64,000 nucleotides of DNA from Clostridiaceae bacterium (GCA_910575585.1 CAJTGF010000003.1:79027-143026); one strand, 5' to 3'. Numbered from the stretch's first letter, positions 37,450-46,635 are shown. The notes: generated from the letters alone by a model not told the origin. Numbers and translations: made by a program.

Positions 37450-38619
37450 ATGGCAATGGATTTTGACGCGGTCTTGGAGGAGGGGCCTAAGCTGACGCTG
37501 GACCCGTTTGCTGACGGCGGCGAGACGGCAAAAGAGGAGACAAAAGAGGAGACAAAGCCTGCAAAAGGGGAGGAGCCGGAACCGGTGCAGGTGGTTCTGA
37601 CTCCCCAGGAGGAGAAGATGGTGGAGGAGTTTGCCGCCAGGATTGATCTTAGCAATGCGGGCATGGTTCTGCAGTACGGTGCGGGGGCTCAGAAAAAGAT
37701 AGCGGATTTCTCGGATTCGGCCCTGGAACATATGAAGACCAAGGATTTAGGCGAGATCGGCCAGATGCTGGCGGATGTGGTGGGGGAGTTAAAGGAGCTG
37801 GACAAGGAGGAGGAAAAGGGGATCTTTTCCATTTTCAAAAAAGGCGGAAACCGTCTGTCCAATATGAAGGCCCGGTACGAGAAGGCCCAGGCCAATGTGG
37901 ACCGGATCTGCAAGGTGCTGGAGGGGCATCAGGTCCGGCTTTTGAAGGATATCGCCACCATGGACCGGATGTATGACATCAATCTTTCCTATTTAAAGGA
38001 ACTGTCCATGTATATCCTGGCAGGGAAAAGAAAGTTACAGGCCGTCATGGATAAGGATCTGCCGGCAGCGGTGGAGAAAGCCAGAAAGACCAATCTTCCG
38101 GAGGATACCCAGGAGGCCAATGACCTGGCAGGCCGCTGCAGCCGATTTGAGAAAAAACTCCATGACCTGGAGCTGACCCGCATGGTGTCTCTGCAGATGG
38201 CGCCCCAGATCCGGCTGGTCCAGAACAATGATTCCATGATGTCGGAAAAGATACAGTCCACCCTGGTCAATACCATCCCGCTGTGGAAGACCCAGATGGT
38301 ACTGACCGTAGGGTTAAATCACTCGGCGGAGGCAGCCAGAGCCCAGAGGCAGGTGACAGACGCTACCAATGAGCTGCTTAAGAAAAATGCCCAGATGCTG
38401 AAGATGGCTACCGTGGAGACGGCCAAAGAATCGGAGCGGGGGATCGTGGATATGGAGACGCTTAAGGCCACAAACCAGAGCCTGATCACTACCCTGGACG
38501 AGGTAATGAAGATCCAGGAGGAAGGCAGGACAAAGCGGTTGGAGGCTCAGGCGGAGCTGGGGCGGATGGAAGAGGAGCTAAGGCTTAAGCTGCTGGAGAT
38601 CAGCGGAAAGAGGGCGTGA
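37450..38619 (+). CDS. TelA-family toxic anion resistance protein
   Basis: The 389-residue protein has a charged N-terminus (EETKEETKPAKGEEPEPVQV) and then the TelA helical core: LSNAGMVLQYGAGAQKKIAD, then ANVDRICKVLEGHQVRLLKD, MYDINLSYLKELSMYILAGK, and QMAPQIRLVQNNDSMMSEKI. TelA proteins are cytoplasmic, long-helical and give tellurite or envelope-stress resistance in several Firmicutes. It forms a pair with the XpaC gene (53 bp upstream) and is followed almost directly by a PseG-like gene. Confidence 0.93.
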   Translation: MAMDFDAVLEEGPKLTLDPFADGGETAKEETKEETKPAKGEEPEPVQVVLTPQEEKMVEEFAARIDLSNAGMVLQYGAGAQKKIADFSDSALEHMKTKDLGEIGQMLADVVGELKELDKEEEKGIFSIFKKGGNRLSNMKARYEKAQANVDRICKVLEGHQVRLLKDIATMDRMYDINLSYLKELSMYILAGKRKLQAVMDKDLPAAVEKARKTNLPEDTQEANDLAGRCSRFEKKLHDLELTRMVSLQMAPQIRLVQNNDSMMSEKIQSTLVNTIPLWKTQMVLTVGLNHSAEAARAQRQVTDATNELLKKNAQMLKMATVETAKESERGIVDMETLKATNQSLITTLDEVMKIQEEGRTKRLEAQAELGRMEEELRLKLLEISGKRA

Positions 38620-38622
38620 CCT

Positions 38623-39708
38623 ATGCTGATGTTTCGCGCTGACGGCAACAGTCAGGTTGGGGCTGGTCATATTATGCGGTGTCTGTCTATTGCGGATGCA
38701 GGCCGGCGATACGCAGGGGAAGACAGTCTTTTTGTTCTGGCATCCGACGATTTTAAGGGGATCATCGAAGGCCGAGGATACCGGTGTGCCGTCCTGGGTA
38801 CGGATTATCGGCACATGGAATCGGAGACAGGCAGGATGGAGGAGCTGATCTATTGCCACAAGCCCCGGGCGCTGGTGGCGGATTCCTACTACGTGACTGT
38901 AGAGTATCTGGACAGCCTTAAAGATATGGCGGGCCGTGTTGGCGGCAGGCTGGTTTATCTGGATGATGTCATGGCATTTGCGTACCCATGCCACATTCTG
39001 ATCAATTACAATATCTACGGCCCGGACCAGCGGGAGTTTTATGAGGACTTGTACAAACAGGCAGGTTATGGATTGCCGAAATTTTTGCTTGGAACCGACT
39101 ATGTGCCTCTTAGGGAGGAATTTCAAAATCTGGCAGCGCGGGAGACAAGAAAGGAAGCCAAGGATATCCTGATTTCCACAGGAGGGGCGGACATGGAACA
39201 TATCGCCCTTGGCCTTGCGCAGTATCTGGTCCGGACAAGGGATTGGCAGGAGGGGCGAAAGTTTGACGGTTTCCGGTTCCATTTTATTGTGGGAGCTATG
39301 AACGGAGATCTGGAAAAGATACAGGCAGCCACCGGGGACGATGAGAGGATCGTGTTGCATGTCCAGGTGACGGACATGCAGCGGCTGATGAGCCAATGCG
39401 ACACGGCCCTGTCCGCGGCAGGTTCCACACTGTATGAGCTGTGCGCGGCCCAGACGCCGGCGGTGACCTATATCCTTGCGGATAATCAGGAGCCGGGGGC
39501 GAAGGGCTTTGAGCGGTACGGCGTCCTTGCATGCGCGGGAGACGCGCGGACCATGGAAAGGACGCAGATCCCCGGCCGGCTCCTTGGGGCAGCCGTGGAT
39601 CTGGCGCGCAGTTATGAGAGACGTAAGGATGTCATCGGCCGGCAGAGAGCGCTGGTAGACGGAGACGGGGCAAAAAGGATTGTGGATTCTATGTTAGCGT
39701 GTGTTTGA
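38623..39708 (+). CDS. PseG-like nucleotide-sugar hydrolase / GT-B protein
   Basis: The 361-residue protein starts with the PseG/MurG-like motif RADGNSQVGAGHIMRCLSIA, with the GxGHxxR nucleotide-sugar loop, has a middle DDVMAFAYPCHILINYN segment, and ends with the sugar-nucleotide site CDTALSAAGSTLYELCAAQT-PAVTYILADNQ. PseG releases UDP from a pseudaminic acid intermediate. No other pseudaminic-acid gene is in the window, so the true substrate may differ. It begins 3 bp after telA and is the last gene before a terminator. Confidence 0.8.
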   Translation: MLMFRADGNSQVGAGHIMRCLSIADAGRRYAGEDSLFVLASDDFKGIIEGRGYRCAVLGTDYRHMESETGRMEELIYCHKPRALVADSYYVTVEYLDSLKDMAGRVGGRLVYLDDVMAFAYPCHILINYNIYGPDQREFYEDLYKQAGYGLPKFLLGTDYVPLREEFQNLAARETRKEAKDILISTGGADMEHIALGLAQYLVRTRDWQEGRKFDGFRFHFIVGAMNGDLEKIQAATGDDERIVLHVQVTDMQRLMSQCDTALSAAGSTLYELCAAQTPAVTYILADNQEPGAKGFERYGVLACAGDARTMERTQIPGRLLGAAVDLARSYERRKDVIGRQRALVDGDGAKRIVDSMLACV

Positions 39709-39744
39709 AAAAATTAAAATAGGGAATTGACAGGACTTGAAAAA

Positions 39745-39775
39745 TAAGGCCCATGAGCATCAGCTCAGGGCCTTT
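39745..39775. terminator. Bidirectional terminator between PseG-like and PAP2 genes
   Basis: The stem AAGGCCC (39746-39752) pairs with GGGCCTT (39768-39774), with a further TGAGC/GCTCA inside. On the minus strand it is followed by ATTTTTC. It overlaps the PAP2 stop codon and serves the two convergent genes. Confidence 0.7.
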
Positions 39776-40416
39776 CCTGTTACTTTTCGGAGGCTGGAGG
39801 CATAACCTTCGCCGTAAACCAGCGGATACAGGGCGTAAGCCATGACCATGGCCCCAAAACCATCCACGACCGAGTGCTGTTTTAACACAACCGTGGAGAC
39901 ACAGATGGACGCCGCGATCACAAAGGACAGCCCCGCAACCCATGGCCGGTCCTTAAAGCAGCTGCTTTTAACCACTGCGATGTGGACAACAATGGAGTTG
40001 AATACATGGACGCTGGGAAAGATATTGGTGGAGGTGTCAGCCTTATGGAGAAGCGCCACCATCCAGGTAAACACGTTCTTTTGAGGGTCAACCACAGGCC
40101 GAAGGTCCGTGCCGTTGTGGTAGAACGTGCAGATCAGCAGGCTTAAGGTCATGCCTGTAAACAAAAAAGTACACATCCGGTAATACTCCTGGGGATTCTT
40201 AAAGAAGAAGTACAAAATAGCGCCTCCCACATAGAAGAACCACAGATAATACGGGATGATAAAATACTCGTTAAAAGGAATCAGATCATCAAGCCAGGTG
40301 TGTATAATGTGGTAATTCCTCGTAACCGTCTTTTCCAGATACAAAAACCATGGTAAATAGATAAAACCGTAAGACAAGATCCACGCATGCTTATAGCGTG
40401 ATAAAAAACTTTTCAT
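39760..40416 (-). CDS. PAP2-family membrane phosphatase
   Basis: The ~218-residue protein has six membrane segments and the PAP2 motifs: the short R-P variant in GTDLRPVVDP, PSVHVFNS for motif 2 (PSxH), and STVVLKQHSVVDG for motif 3 (with His and Asp). PAP2 enzymes dephosphorylate lipid phosphates at the outer membrane face. I start at ATG 40416 with GAGAAAGGTGG upstream; an in-frame start 23 codons earlier adds unlikely polar residues. Similar membrane PAP2 proteins (inositol phosphorylceramide synthase-like) have the same six-segment layout. Confidence 0.85.
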   Translation of the reverse strand: MKSFLSRYKHAWILSYGFIYLPWFLYLEKTVTRNYHIIHTWLDDLIPFNEYFIIPYYLWFFYVGGAILYFFFKNPQEYYRMCTFLFTGMTLSLLICTFYHNGTDLRPVVDPQKNVFTWMVALLHKADTSTNIFPSVHVFNSIVVHIAVVKSSCFKDRPWVAGLSFVIAASICVSTVVLKQHSVVDGFGAMVMAYALYPLVYGEGYASSLRKVTGKALS

Positions 40417-40609
40417 ACATCCACCTTTCTCCTCTAATAAATAGAACCTATTCCCTCTTTTGAAGGCAGCTGGCTTTCCGGTCACATATAATATAAAATA
40501 TTACCAACTTCCGTGGATTATAACACAAGTGAAAAAGAAGAGCAATAGTGTTCAGAAAATGTTAAGAAAGCCTCTCCCGCCTCCCTCCGGTTTATTTAAA
40601 GAAAGAACA

Positions 40610-40637
40610 TTGACCTGCGTTTTTTTTATGGTATAAT
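40610..40637 (+). promoter_or_regulatory. Promoter of the apbE leader
   Basis: TTGACC (40610-40615) and TATAAT (40632-40637) are separated by 16 bp. The start of transcription would be about 270 bp before apbE, giving a long leader that contains the hairpin and repeats below. Confidence 0.6.
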
Positions 40638-40661
40638 GTCCAGGTAGGCAATGAGCAGTGC

Positions 40662-40726
40662 GGAAAAAGACAAACAAAAAGCTGCGTTGTGCTGGCACAT
40701 AAGCAGCTTTTTGTTTGGCTTTTTCC
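40662..40726 (+). repeat. Strong 24-bp-stem hairpin in the apbE leader
   Basis: The arms 40662-40685 and 40703-40726 match in 23 of 24 positions, around a 17-nt loop. The inner part is CAAAAAGCTGC / GCAGCTTTTTG. It is not followed by a T-tract, so a plain terminator is not obvious. Confidence 0.8.
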
Positions 40727-40735
40727 ATAGGGCGA

Positions 40736-40894
40736 AGCCCGTGAGCGAGCTGGAGCGCAGCGGAAGTGAGCGGGCGCTGCGGCTGTAAAGAAGAGAAAGC
40801 CACAAGGAAATCAAGCTTTTAGCCCGTAAGCGACAGCAGCGCAGCGGAAGCAAGCGGGCGCTGCGGCTGTAAAGAAGAGAAAGCCACAAGGAAA
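40736..40894 (+). repeat. Tandem GC-rich repeat, two copies of about 75 bp
   Basis: Copy 1 is 40736-40810 and copy 2 is 40821-40894. The last ~55 bp of each are almost the same, ending AAGAGAAAGCCACAAGGAAA. Each holds a small stem CGCAGCG / CGCTGCG around a 12-nt loop. The second copy ends 17 bp before apbE. Confidence 0.85.
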
Positions 40895-40911
40895 CTTAAG
40901 GAGAACATTCC

Positions 40912-41988
40912 ATGAAAAAGAGATATTCCATAGCATCGGCCTGTCTGGCCATGACCATAGCGGCTGCTTTAGCGGCATCCCTGATCGGATGCGGGCCAAA
41001 AGAGAAAGCCCCCCAGCTAAAGCGGTATGATGCCCAATTTTTGGATCTGTTTGATACCGTGACCAGTATTGTAGGATACGCAAAAGATGAAGACACATTC
41101 AGGGCCTATGCCCAAGAGCTTTACGACCAGCTGACCATCTATCACCAGCTATACGATATCTACCATGAATACGAAGGAATGGCCAACCTAAAGACGATCA
41201 ATGACCAGGCCGGCATCGCTCCGGTCCAGGTGGACGAAAAGATCATCTCCATGCTCAAGGAGGCTGTAGCCATGAACGAAAAAACCGGCGGCTACATGAA
41301 TGTGGCCATGGGCAGTGTGCTGTCCATATGGCACCAGTACCGCACAGAGGGGATCCAGGACCCGGAACATGCCGCGCTGCCTCCCATGGAGGAGCTTGAA
41401 GCGGCGGCGGCGTACACGGATATCAGCCGAATGATCATTGACGAAGAGGCGTCCACGGTTTTTCTGCCGGATAAGGAAATGAGCCTTGACGTGGGATCCA
41501 TTGCCAAAGGCTACGCCACGGAAATGGCCTGCCGCAGCCTTGAGGAGAACGGCCTTGCCTACGGCTTAGTAAGCGTAGGAGGCAATGTGCGGGCCATCGG
41601 CACAAGGGACGACGGCAGCCTGTGGAAGGTGGGGATCCAGAATCCGGACCTGTCAAGCGAGACCAAATATCTGCATACCGTAGAGCTTAAAGACATGTCT
41701 CTGGTGACCAGCGGCTCCTATCAGCGGTATTACACGGTAGACGGCAAGACCTACCACCATATTATCCACCCGCAGCTTTTGATGCCGTGGGATGAATATG
41801 TATCAGTGTCCATCCTGTGTCAGGACTCGGGGCTGGCGGACTGCCTTTCCACAGCCGTGTTCAACATGGGATTTGAAGAGGGGAAGAAACTGATCGAGAG
41901 CATGGACAAGGTGGAAGCCATGTGGATGTTTGAAGACGGAAGAGAAGAGTACAGTTCCGGATTTCGGGATTACATGGGAGATCAATAA
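40912..41988 (+). CDS. apbE: FAD:protein FMN transferase ApbE, lipoprotein
   Basis: ApbE attaches FMN to Thr/Ser of target proteins such as Rnf and Nqr subunits. The 358-residue protein begins with a lipoprotein signal: MKKRYSIASACLAMTIAAAL then AASLIGC, so it is anchored on the outer face. Family motifs: DVGSIAKGYATEMA, GLVSVGGNVRAIG, and TSGSYQRYYTVDGKTYHHII. Length is usual. It has AAGGAGAAC upstream of the ATG. An unusual repeat-rich leader lies in front. Its flavoprotein target is not in the window. Confidence 0.95.
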   Translation: MKKRYSIASACLAMTIAAALAASLIGCGPKEKAPQLKRYDAQFLDLFDTVTSIVGYAKDEDTFRAYAQELYDQLTIYHQLYDIYHEYEGMANLKTINDQAGIAPVQVDEKIISMLKEAVAMNEKTGGYMNVAMGSVLSIWHQYRTEGIQDPEHAALPPMEELEAAAAYTDISRMIIDEEASTVFLPDKEMSLDVGSIAKGYATEMACRSLEENGLAYGLVSVGGNVRAIGTRDDGSLWKVGIQNPDLSSETKYLHTVELKDMSLVTSGSYQRYYTVDGKTYHHIIHPQLLMPWDEYVSVSILCQDSGLADCLSTAVFNMGFEEGKKLIESMDKVEAMWMFEDGREEYSSGFRDYMGDQ

Positions 41989-42016
41989 CATCCGGACAGA
42001 CAGGAGAATACAAACG

Positions 42017-42964
42017 ATGGACAGGACGAAGATGGGCAGCAATCTGCTGCTGGCAGTGGCGGCATTTATCTGGGGCGTAGCCTTTGTGGCCCAGAGCGTA
42101 GGCATGGAATACGTGGAGCCCTTTACGTTTAACGGATGCCGGTTCCTTATGGGAGGAGCGGTGCTGCTGCCTCTTATCTGGGCCATGGGCCAAAAAGGGA
42201 GAAAGGGGCAGGAAGAAGGCGTCAAAGACCAGGCAGGAGGCCGGACACGGGCGGATCAGGCGGCAAAAGGAAAGAAAGAACGGCAGCGGATGGGGCTCCT
42301 GGGAGGGATCTTATGCGGATTTGTGTTGTTTGTGGCCAGTTCCTTCCAGCAGTTTGGCGTTGCCAGGACAACGGTGGGAAAGGCAGGCTTCATAACGGCG
42401 CTGTATATCGTCATTGTCCCCTTGTTAGGCATTTTTTTAAAGAAAAAGATCCCCTGGAGCGTGTGGATCAGCGTCGCGCTGGCCACAGCAGGGATGTATC
42501 TGCTGTGCATGACAGAAGGGTTAAAGATCAGCCGGGGAGATGGGTATGTGTTTCTCTGCGCCATCTGCTTTTCCTTTCATATCCTGGTCATAGATTACGT
42601 TTCCCCGAAAGCCGACGGGGTGGTGATCTCCTGCGCGCAGTTTTTTACTGCAGGCATCCTTTCCGTCATGGCGGCCATGGTGTTTGAGACGCCTAAGATG
42701 TCTTCCATCCTGGCAGCCTGGGCGCCGATTGTCTATGCCGGAGTCATGTCCTGCGGTGTTGGCTATACCCTGCAGGTGGTGGCCCAGAAAAATACGGACC
42801 CGGTGCTGGCTTCCCTGATCCTAAGTCTGGAGTCGGCGTTTTCCCTTCTGGCGGGGTGGGTGATCCTGGGACAGAAATTATCGCCAAAAGAGCTTAGCGG
42901 ATGCGTTCTGGTGTTTGCGGCCATCATCCTGGCTCAGATCCCCGTGGGAAAAAAGGACGCATGA
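42017..42964 (+). CDS. EamA/DMT-superfamily transporter
   Basis: The 315-residue protein has ten hydrophobic segments in two EamA halves, with the family start NLLLAVAAFIWGVAFVAQ and the second-half start VFLCAICFSFHILVIDYVSP. A polar, Arg/Lys-rich loop (about residues 57-90) between segments 2 and 3 is longer than usual. EamA proteins are metabolite exporters of unknown substrate. Start ATG 42017 has CAGGAG upstream. It converges with the DUF368 gene. Confidence 0.88.
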   Translation: MDRTKMGSNLLLAVAAFIWGVAFVAQSVGMEYVEPFTFNGCRFLMGGAVLLPLIWAMGQKGRKGQEEGVKDQAGGRTRADQAAKGKKERQRMGLLGGILCGFVLFVASSFQQFGVARTTVGKAGFITALYIVIVPLLGIFLKKKIPWSVWISVALATAGMYLLCMTEGLKISRGDGYVFLCAICFSFHILVIDYVSPKADGVVISCAQFFTAGILSVMAAMVFETPKMSSILAAWAPIVYAGVMSCGVGYTLQVVAQKNTDPVLASLILSLESAFSLLAGWVILGQKLSPKELSGCVLVFAAIILAQIPVGKKDA

Positions 42965-42979
42965 GCCAGAACCCAATTT

Positions 42980-43855
42980 TCAAACATGCTCCAGCAGCGC
43001 CACAAAGAGCATAGCCGTCACAAAGCACGCCAGCCCCACAGCCATGGCCGCCGGGGTGAAGCAGCCGTAAGGAAGGTCTGCCAGGATCCCGATGGGGGAG
43101 GAGAACACCAGCCCCAAAACGGCGCAGTAGGTGATGCGGGCAAATCTGGCAAACAAGGTTTCCATTAACCTGGCAAAGAGATAGAATCCAGCCCCCAGCC
43201 CCAGGGCAAAGGGAAAAAGGATGATCCCCTGGGAGAACATAACAGGGAAATCGGCCATGATCAAAGACAAAAGCGTCCGGTTGATGGCAGTTAAAAGAGG
43301 CTGGTAATATCCGATCATCATAAGGACCATGGTGCCGCTGATGCCGGGGATGATCATGGTCCCCGCGGACATGACCCCGATGAGAAAAAGCAGCGTTGAC
43401 GGAAAGATACCAAGAGTCAGGGTCACCTGGGGCCCATGCTTGGCATGGATCAGCGACAGCGCGGTGGTTATAACAAGAGTGAGGAAGAAAGCGGCCGCCA
43501 GGGAGGTAAGATCCTTGGGGGACGCGTCTTTTGGCCGGGGCTGGCGGATCTGGGCAAAGATAGCAGGCAGCCCGCCGAAGATCAGCCCCATAAAAGCCAT
43601 ATTGGTCTGTAAGGGCCAGGTGTCAAACAGATATTCCATGGTAAAAGAAAGCCCCACGATCCCTCCCAGGATCCCCAGGATATAGGGAAAAAGGGTGGAC
43701 AGGCTTTTTTTTGTTTCTTTGTGAAGATGGGTCAGGGCATGGAGGATCTGCTCATAAACTCCCATGGAGATGGCCAGGGTCCCGCCGCTGATGCCGGGCA
43801 GGATGTTGGCTGTGCCGATAAGGGCGCCTTTGATGATCTGGGACAGGTGATCCAT
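42980..43855 (-). CDS. DUF368 family undecaprenyl-phosphate transporter
   Basis: The 291-residue protein has about eight to nine membrane segments and the DUF368 signature GTANILPGISGGTLAISMGV at the N-terminus, repeated in the second half as SAGTMIIPGISGTMVLMMIG. DUF368 proteins recycle undecaprenyl phosphate across the membrane for wall and capsule synthesis, from work on related Gram-positive proteins. The ATG (43855) has AGGAG upstream on the minus strand. Complete. Confidence 0.9.
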   Translation of the reverse strand: MDHLSQIIKGALIGTANILPGISGGTLAISMGVYEQILHALTHLHKETKKSLSTLFPYILGILGGIVGLSFTMEYLFDTWPLQTNMAFMGLIFGGLPAIFAQIRQPRPKDASPKDLTSLAAAFFLTLVITTALSLIHAKHGPQVTLTLGIFPSTLLFLIGVMSAGTMIIPGISGTMVLMMIGYYQPLLTAINRTLLSLIMADFPVMFSQGIILFPFALGLGAGFYLFARLMETLFARFARITYCAVLGLVFSSPIGILADLPYGCFTPAAMAVGLACFVTAMLFVALLEHV

Positions 43856-43933
43856 AAAAACTCCTGGTAAGGACTCGTTTATTCAATATATGGCAGGGAA
43901 CCGTGGATTCATACATGAAGTGGAGGAAAAAAT

Positions 43934-44902
43934 ATGATCCGAAAAATATGTCCGGTTTGCGAACAGACCATGGGTCGGTTCAACTATTGTAAAAACTGCA
44001 GGCAGTTTGTGAAAACGCCCTATGTAAGGGATGTCACCTATTATCTGAACGAAAGCCACTCCAAGGAGGAAACAAGCTGCGATTATCACGGCATCCCCAG
44101 AGCGCGGACAAGGGCAGAGACAGGCAATGGAGCAGCGCCGTTGCCCAGGGATCAGACGGTCTCCCCCATGGGCGCGGCAGGCGGCCATAGCCGGGAAAAG
44201 AGAGGCAGAAAGATTTTGTATGTGGTTTTTGGAATCTTTCTTTTGGCGCAGATCGTGGTACCTGCCTGGATATGGATCATGATGTTTTTCATCCCGAAGG
44301 AATCCCACGAAGCAGATGAATATAAGCTGCTGTCAGACGAGGAGGTCCAAAGGGAAGGGACTGCCTGCAGTTCCAACGGCCATTACGGTGTCAGCGGCGC
44401 AAAGATGGAGGAGGAGATGGGGCGGATCTTGGCGGAAACGGGTTACCATATCGGCTCTGTGGAGTCCTCCTCCTGGAATTACATAGACAACGAAGATCAT
44501 GATCCGTGGACGGATTATGAGACCAGTGCGGATTATTTCATATACCTGAAAGACAGCGAGGGGGAGGCATTGGAATCAGCAATGGATTCGGTGACGGTGA
44601 GGTATGATACAGCCACAGGGCAGCTCCACGGAGTCAGTTTTTACCTGACCCAGATAGAAAACGGCGCTTTTATGGCAGGCAGGGTTGTGGAGTTTTTGCA
44701 AAAGCAGGGTGAGATTCCTGAAGATGAGGCGTACGGGGAGTTGGTGAAAGACTATATCCTGCAATGCTCGGACCGGGGGGAGGATGAAGAGGGGACGGGA
44801 TACTGGCAGGAGATCCCTAAGGAGGGAGAAGACCGGACCGAGGTGTATTTTCATGAGTCCCAGGGGATGGTCTATATAAGGATATGGAAAGTGGCAGAAT
44901 GA
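43934..44902 (+). CDS. Zinc-ribbon membrane protein of unknown function
   Basis: The 322-residue protein opens with a zinc ribbon: KICPVCEQTMGRFNYCKNCR (C-x2-C ... C-x2-C). A polar linker with several Arg is followed by one membrane segment at about residues 93-116 (FGIFLLAQIVVPAWIWIMMF). The C-terminal part is acidic and predicted extracellular, containing EESSSWNY-like and YLTQIENGAFMAGRVVEFLQ. This layout (cytoplasmic zinc ribbon, one membrane span, outside domain) is common in Firmicutes. I do not know the function. GTGGAGGAAAAAAT precedes the ATG. Confidence 0.7.
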   Translation: MIRKICPVCEQTMGRFNYCKNCRQFVKTPYVRDVTYYLNESHSKEETSCDYHGIPRARTRAETGNGAAPLPRDQTVSPMGAAGGHSREKRGRKILYVVFGIFLLAQIVVPAWIWIMMFFIPKESHEADEYKLLSDEEVQREGTACSSNGHYGVSGAKMEEEMGRILAETGYHIGSVESSSWNYIDNEDHDPWTDYETSADYFIYLKDSEGEALESAMDSVTVRYDTATGQLHGVSFYLTQIENGAFMAGRVVEFLQKQGEIPEDEAYGELVKDYILQCSDRGEDEEGTGYWQEIPKEGEDRTEVYFHESQGMVYIRIWKVAE

Positions 44903-44936
44903 TATTGGTAAAAATACTTATAGATAGTCCAGTGCG

Positions 44937-44977
44937 AAAAAAGTGTCGCTTAACAACAAGTTAAGCGACACTTTTGC
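44937..44977. terminator. Strong bidirectional hairpin after the zinc-ribbon gene
   Basis: A perfect 14-bp stem AAGTGTCGCTTAAC / GTTAAGCGACACTT (44941-44954 and 44960-44973) is preceded by AAAA and followed by TTTTG. It should terminate the gene before it. Confidence 0.8.
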
Positions 44978-45085
44978 AGATACAAATGTTAGTACCAAAG
45001 TTGTAAAAATCATTCAGTCATATGTGGGAGTAGTGAACAAATTTGTGTGGAGAGTATGAATAGCAGTGACAGATAAAAAGAGAGG

Positions 45086-45136
45086 AGTCCCAGAGTGCTT
45101 TAACTTGGAGCCACATACTCTGGGACTAAGGTTTTT
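45086..45136 (+). terminator. Second hairpin with T-tract
   Basis: Perfect 11-bp stem AGTCCCAGAGT (45086-45096) and ACTCTGGGACT (45117-45127), followed by AAGGTTTTT. It lies between the two converging units. No gene is supported between it and uxaC. Confidence 0.65.
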
Positions 45137-45228
45137 AATCATATTTATTATATCACAATATCCGCGCTTTTTCAATATAGAAAGAGATTTTTTTTATTTA
45201 TTTTTTTCAAAAACCATATGGCAGGTTC

Positions 45229-46635
45229 TTACAGTTCAAACCCAAAATACTTAACCGCGTTTTTATAAGAGATCCCCTCAATAATCCCCTTCAACGCCTT
45301 CTTATCCGCCGGATACTCCCCGTTCTCAACCCATCCGCCGATCAATTCGCACAGGATTCTGCGGAAATACTCATGGCGCGTGTAGGACAAAAAGCTTCTG
45401 GAGTCCGTCAGCATTCCGATAAAGTTCCCAAGGCATCCAAGATTTGCCAGAGAAGTCATCTGCTCGGTCATCCCCACCTTATGGTCATTGAACCACCAGG
45501 CAGAACCCTGCTGGATCCGTCCCGCCGTGCCTGCGCTCTGGAAACATCCCAGGATGGTGCCGATGGAGGCGTTGTCGTTGGGATTCAGAGAGTAGATAAT
45601 GGTCTTGGGGATCTCGTTGGTGGCGCTTAAGGCGTTTAAGAAATCTGCCATCTGGGCCGACGGAGCGTGGTTGTTGATGCAGTCAAAGCCGGTATCGGCG
45701 CCCAGCTGCTGATACATGTAGGCGTTATTGTCCCTCTTGCAGCCGTAGTGGAGCTGCATCACCCAGTTCCTGCGGTTGTACTCTTTTGCCGCAAACAGCA
45801 TGAAAGCGGTCTTGTACTTTAACTCCTCTTCCCTGGAGATCGCCTTGCCGGCCAGGCTCTTTGCCAGAATGGCGTCGATCTCCTTGTCGTCGGCGGGAAC
45901 ATACATCACATACTCCAGGGCATGGTCGGACACCGAACACTTGTGATCCGAAAAATAATCCATCCGCGCCTTTAAAGCTTCCTTTAACGAAGCCAGATCC
46001 GTGATCTTAATGCCGCTGGCGTCGGAAAGTTTAGCCATATAGGCCGCAAAATCCGGTTTTTCCACGTTCATGGCCTTGTCCGGTCTCCACGCAGGCAGGA
46101 CCTGAACCTGAAAACTGTCGTCGGCAGCGATCTTCTCATGCCACTCCAAGGTATCCACCGGGTCATCGGTGGTGCAAATCAGGGTCACATTGGACTGGCG
46201 GATGATGTTGCGCACGGACATGGAGTCCTGGCGCAGTTTTTCGTTGCACAGATTCCACACCTCCTCGGCGGTGTCGCCGCTTAAATGGCCGGTGTAGCCG
46301 AAATATCTTTGGAGTTCCAGATGGCTCCAGTGATATAAGGGGTTGCCGATAAGCTTTTCTAAGGTCTCGGCCCATTTCTGGAATTTCTCGCGGTCCGTGG
46401 CGTCGCCGGTGATGTAGGCTTCCTCCACGCCGTTGGAGCGCATCTGGCGCCACTTGTAGTGGTCGCCGCCCAGCCATACCTGGGTGATGTTGTCAAATCT
46501 GCGGTCTTCGGCGATCTCCTGGGGATTGATGTGGCAGTGGTAGTCCAGGACAGGCACCTTGGCCGCGTAGTCGTGGTACAGCTCTTTTGCCATGTCTGTG
46601 GAGAGCAGGAAATCGTTGTCCATAAATGGTTTCAT
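45229..46635 (-). CDS. uxaC: Glucuronate/galacturonate isomerase UxaC
   Basis: UxaC converts D-glucuronate to D-fructuronate and D-galacturonate to D-tagaturonate, the first step of the uronate path. The 468-residue protein is full length with the metal-binding start VLDYHCHINPQEIAEDRRFD, the central segment LICTTDDPVDTLEWH and the C-terminal LGNFIGMLTDSRSFLSYTRH. I choose ATG 46635 (MKPFMDNDF), placed 8 bp after AAGGAGG; an ATG three codons upstream is too close to that site. The gene lies 14 bp downstream of lacI, on the same strand, and would be co-transcribed with it. Confidence 0.95.
   Translation of the reverse strand: MKPFMDNDFLLSTDMAKELYHDYAAKVPVLDYHCHINPQEIAEDRRFDNITQVWLGGDHYKWRQMRSNGVEEAYITGDATDREKFQKWAETLEKLIGNPLYHWSHLELQRYFGYTGHLSGDTAEEVWNLCNEKLRQDSMSVRNIIRQSNVTLICTTDDPVDTLEWHEKIAADDSFQVQVLPAWRPDKAMNVEKPDFAAYMAKLSDASGIKITDLASLKEALKARMDYFSDHKCSVSDHALEYVMYVPADDKEIDAILAKSLAGKAISREEELKYKTAFMLFAAKEYNRRNWVMQLHYGCKRDNNAYMYQQLGADTGFDCINNHAPSAQMADFLNALSATNEIPKTIIYSLNPNDNASIGTILGCFQSAGTAGRIQQGSAWWFNDHKVGMTEQMTSLANLGCLGNFIGMLTDSRSFLSYTRHEYFRRILCELIGGWVENGEYPADKKALKGIIEGISYKNAVKYFGFEL

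Noticed and set aside
45066-45254. A 62-codon open frame after the zinc-ribbon gene.
   Set aside because: It runs through a terminator hairpin and a T-tract and overlaps the uxaC end. No protein feature supports it.
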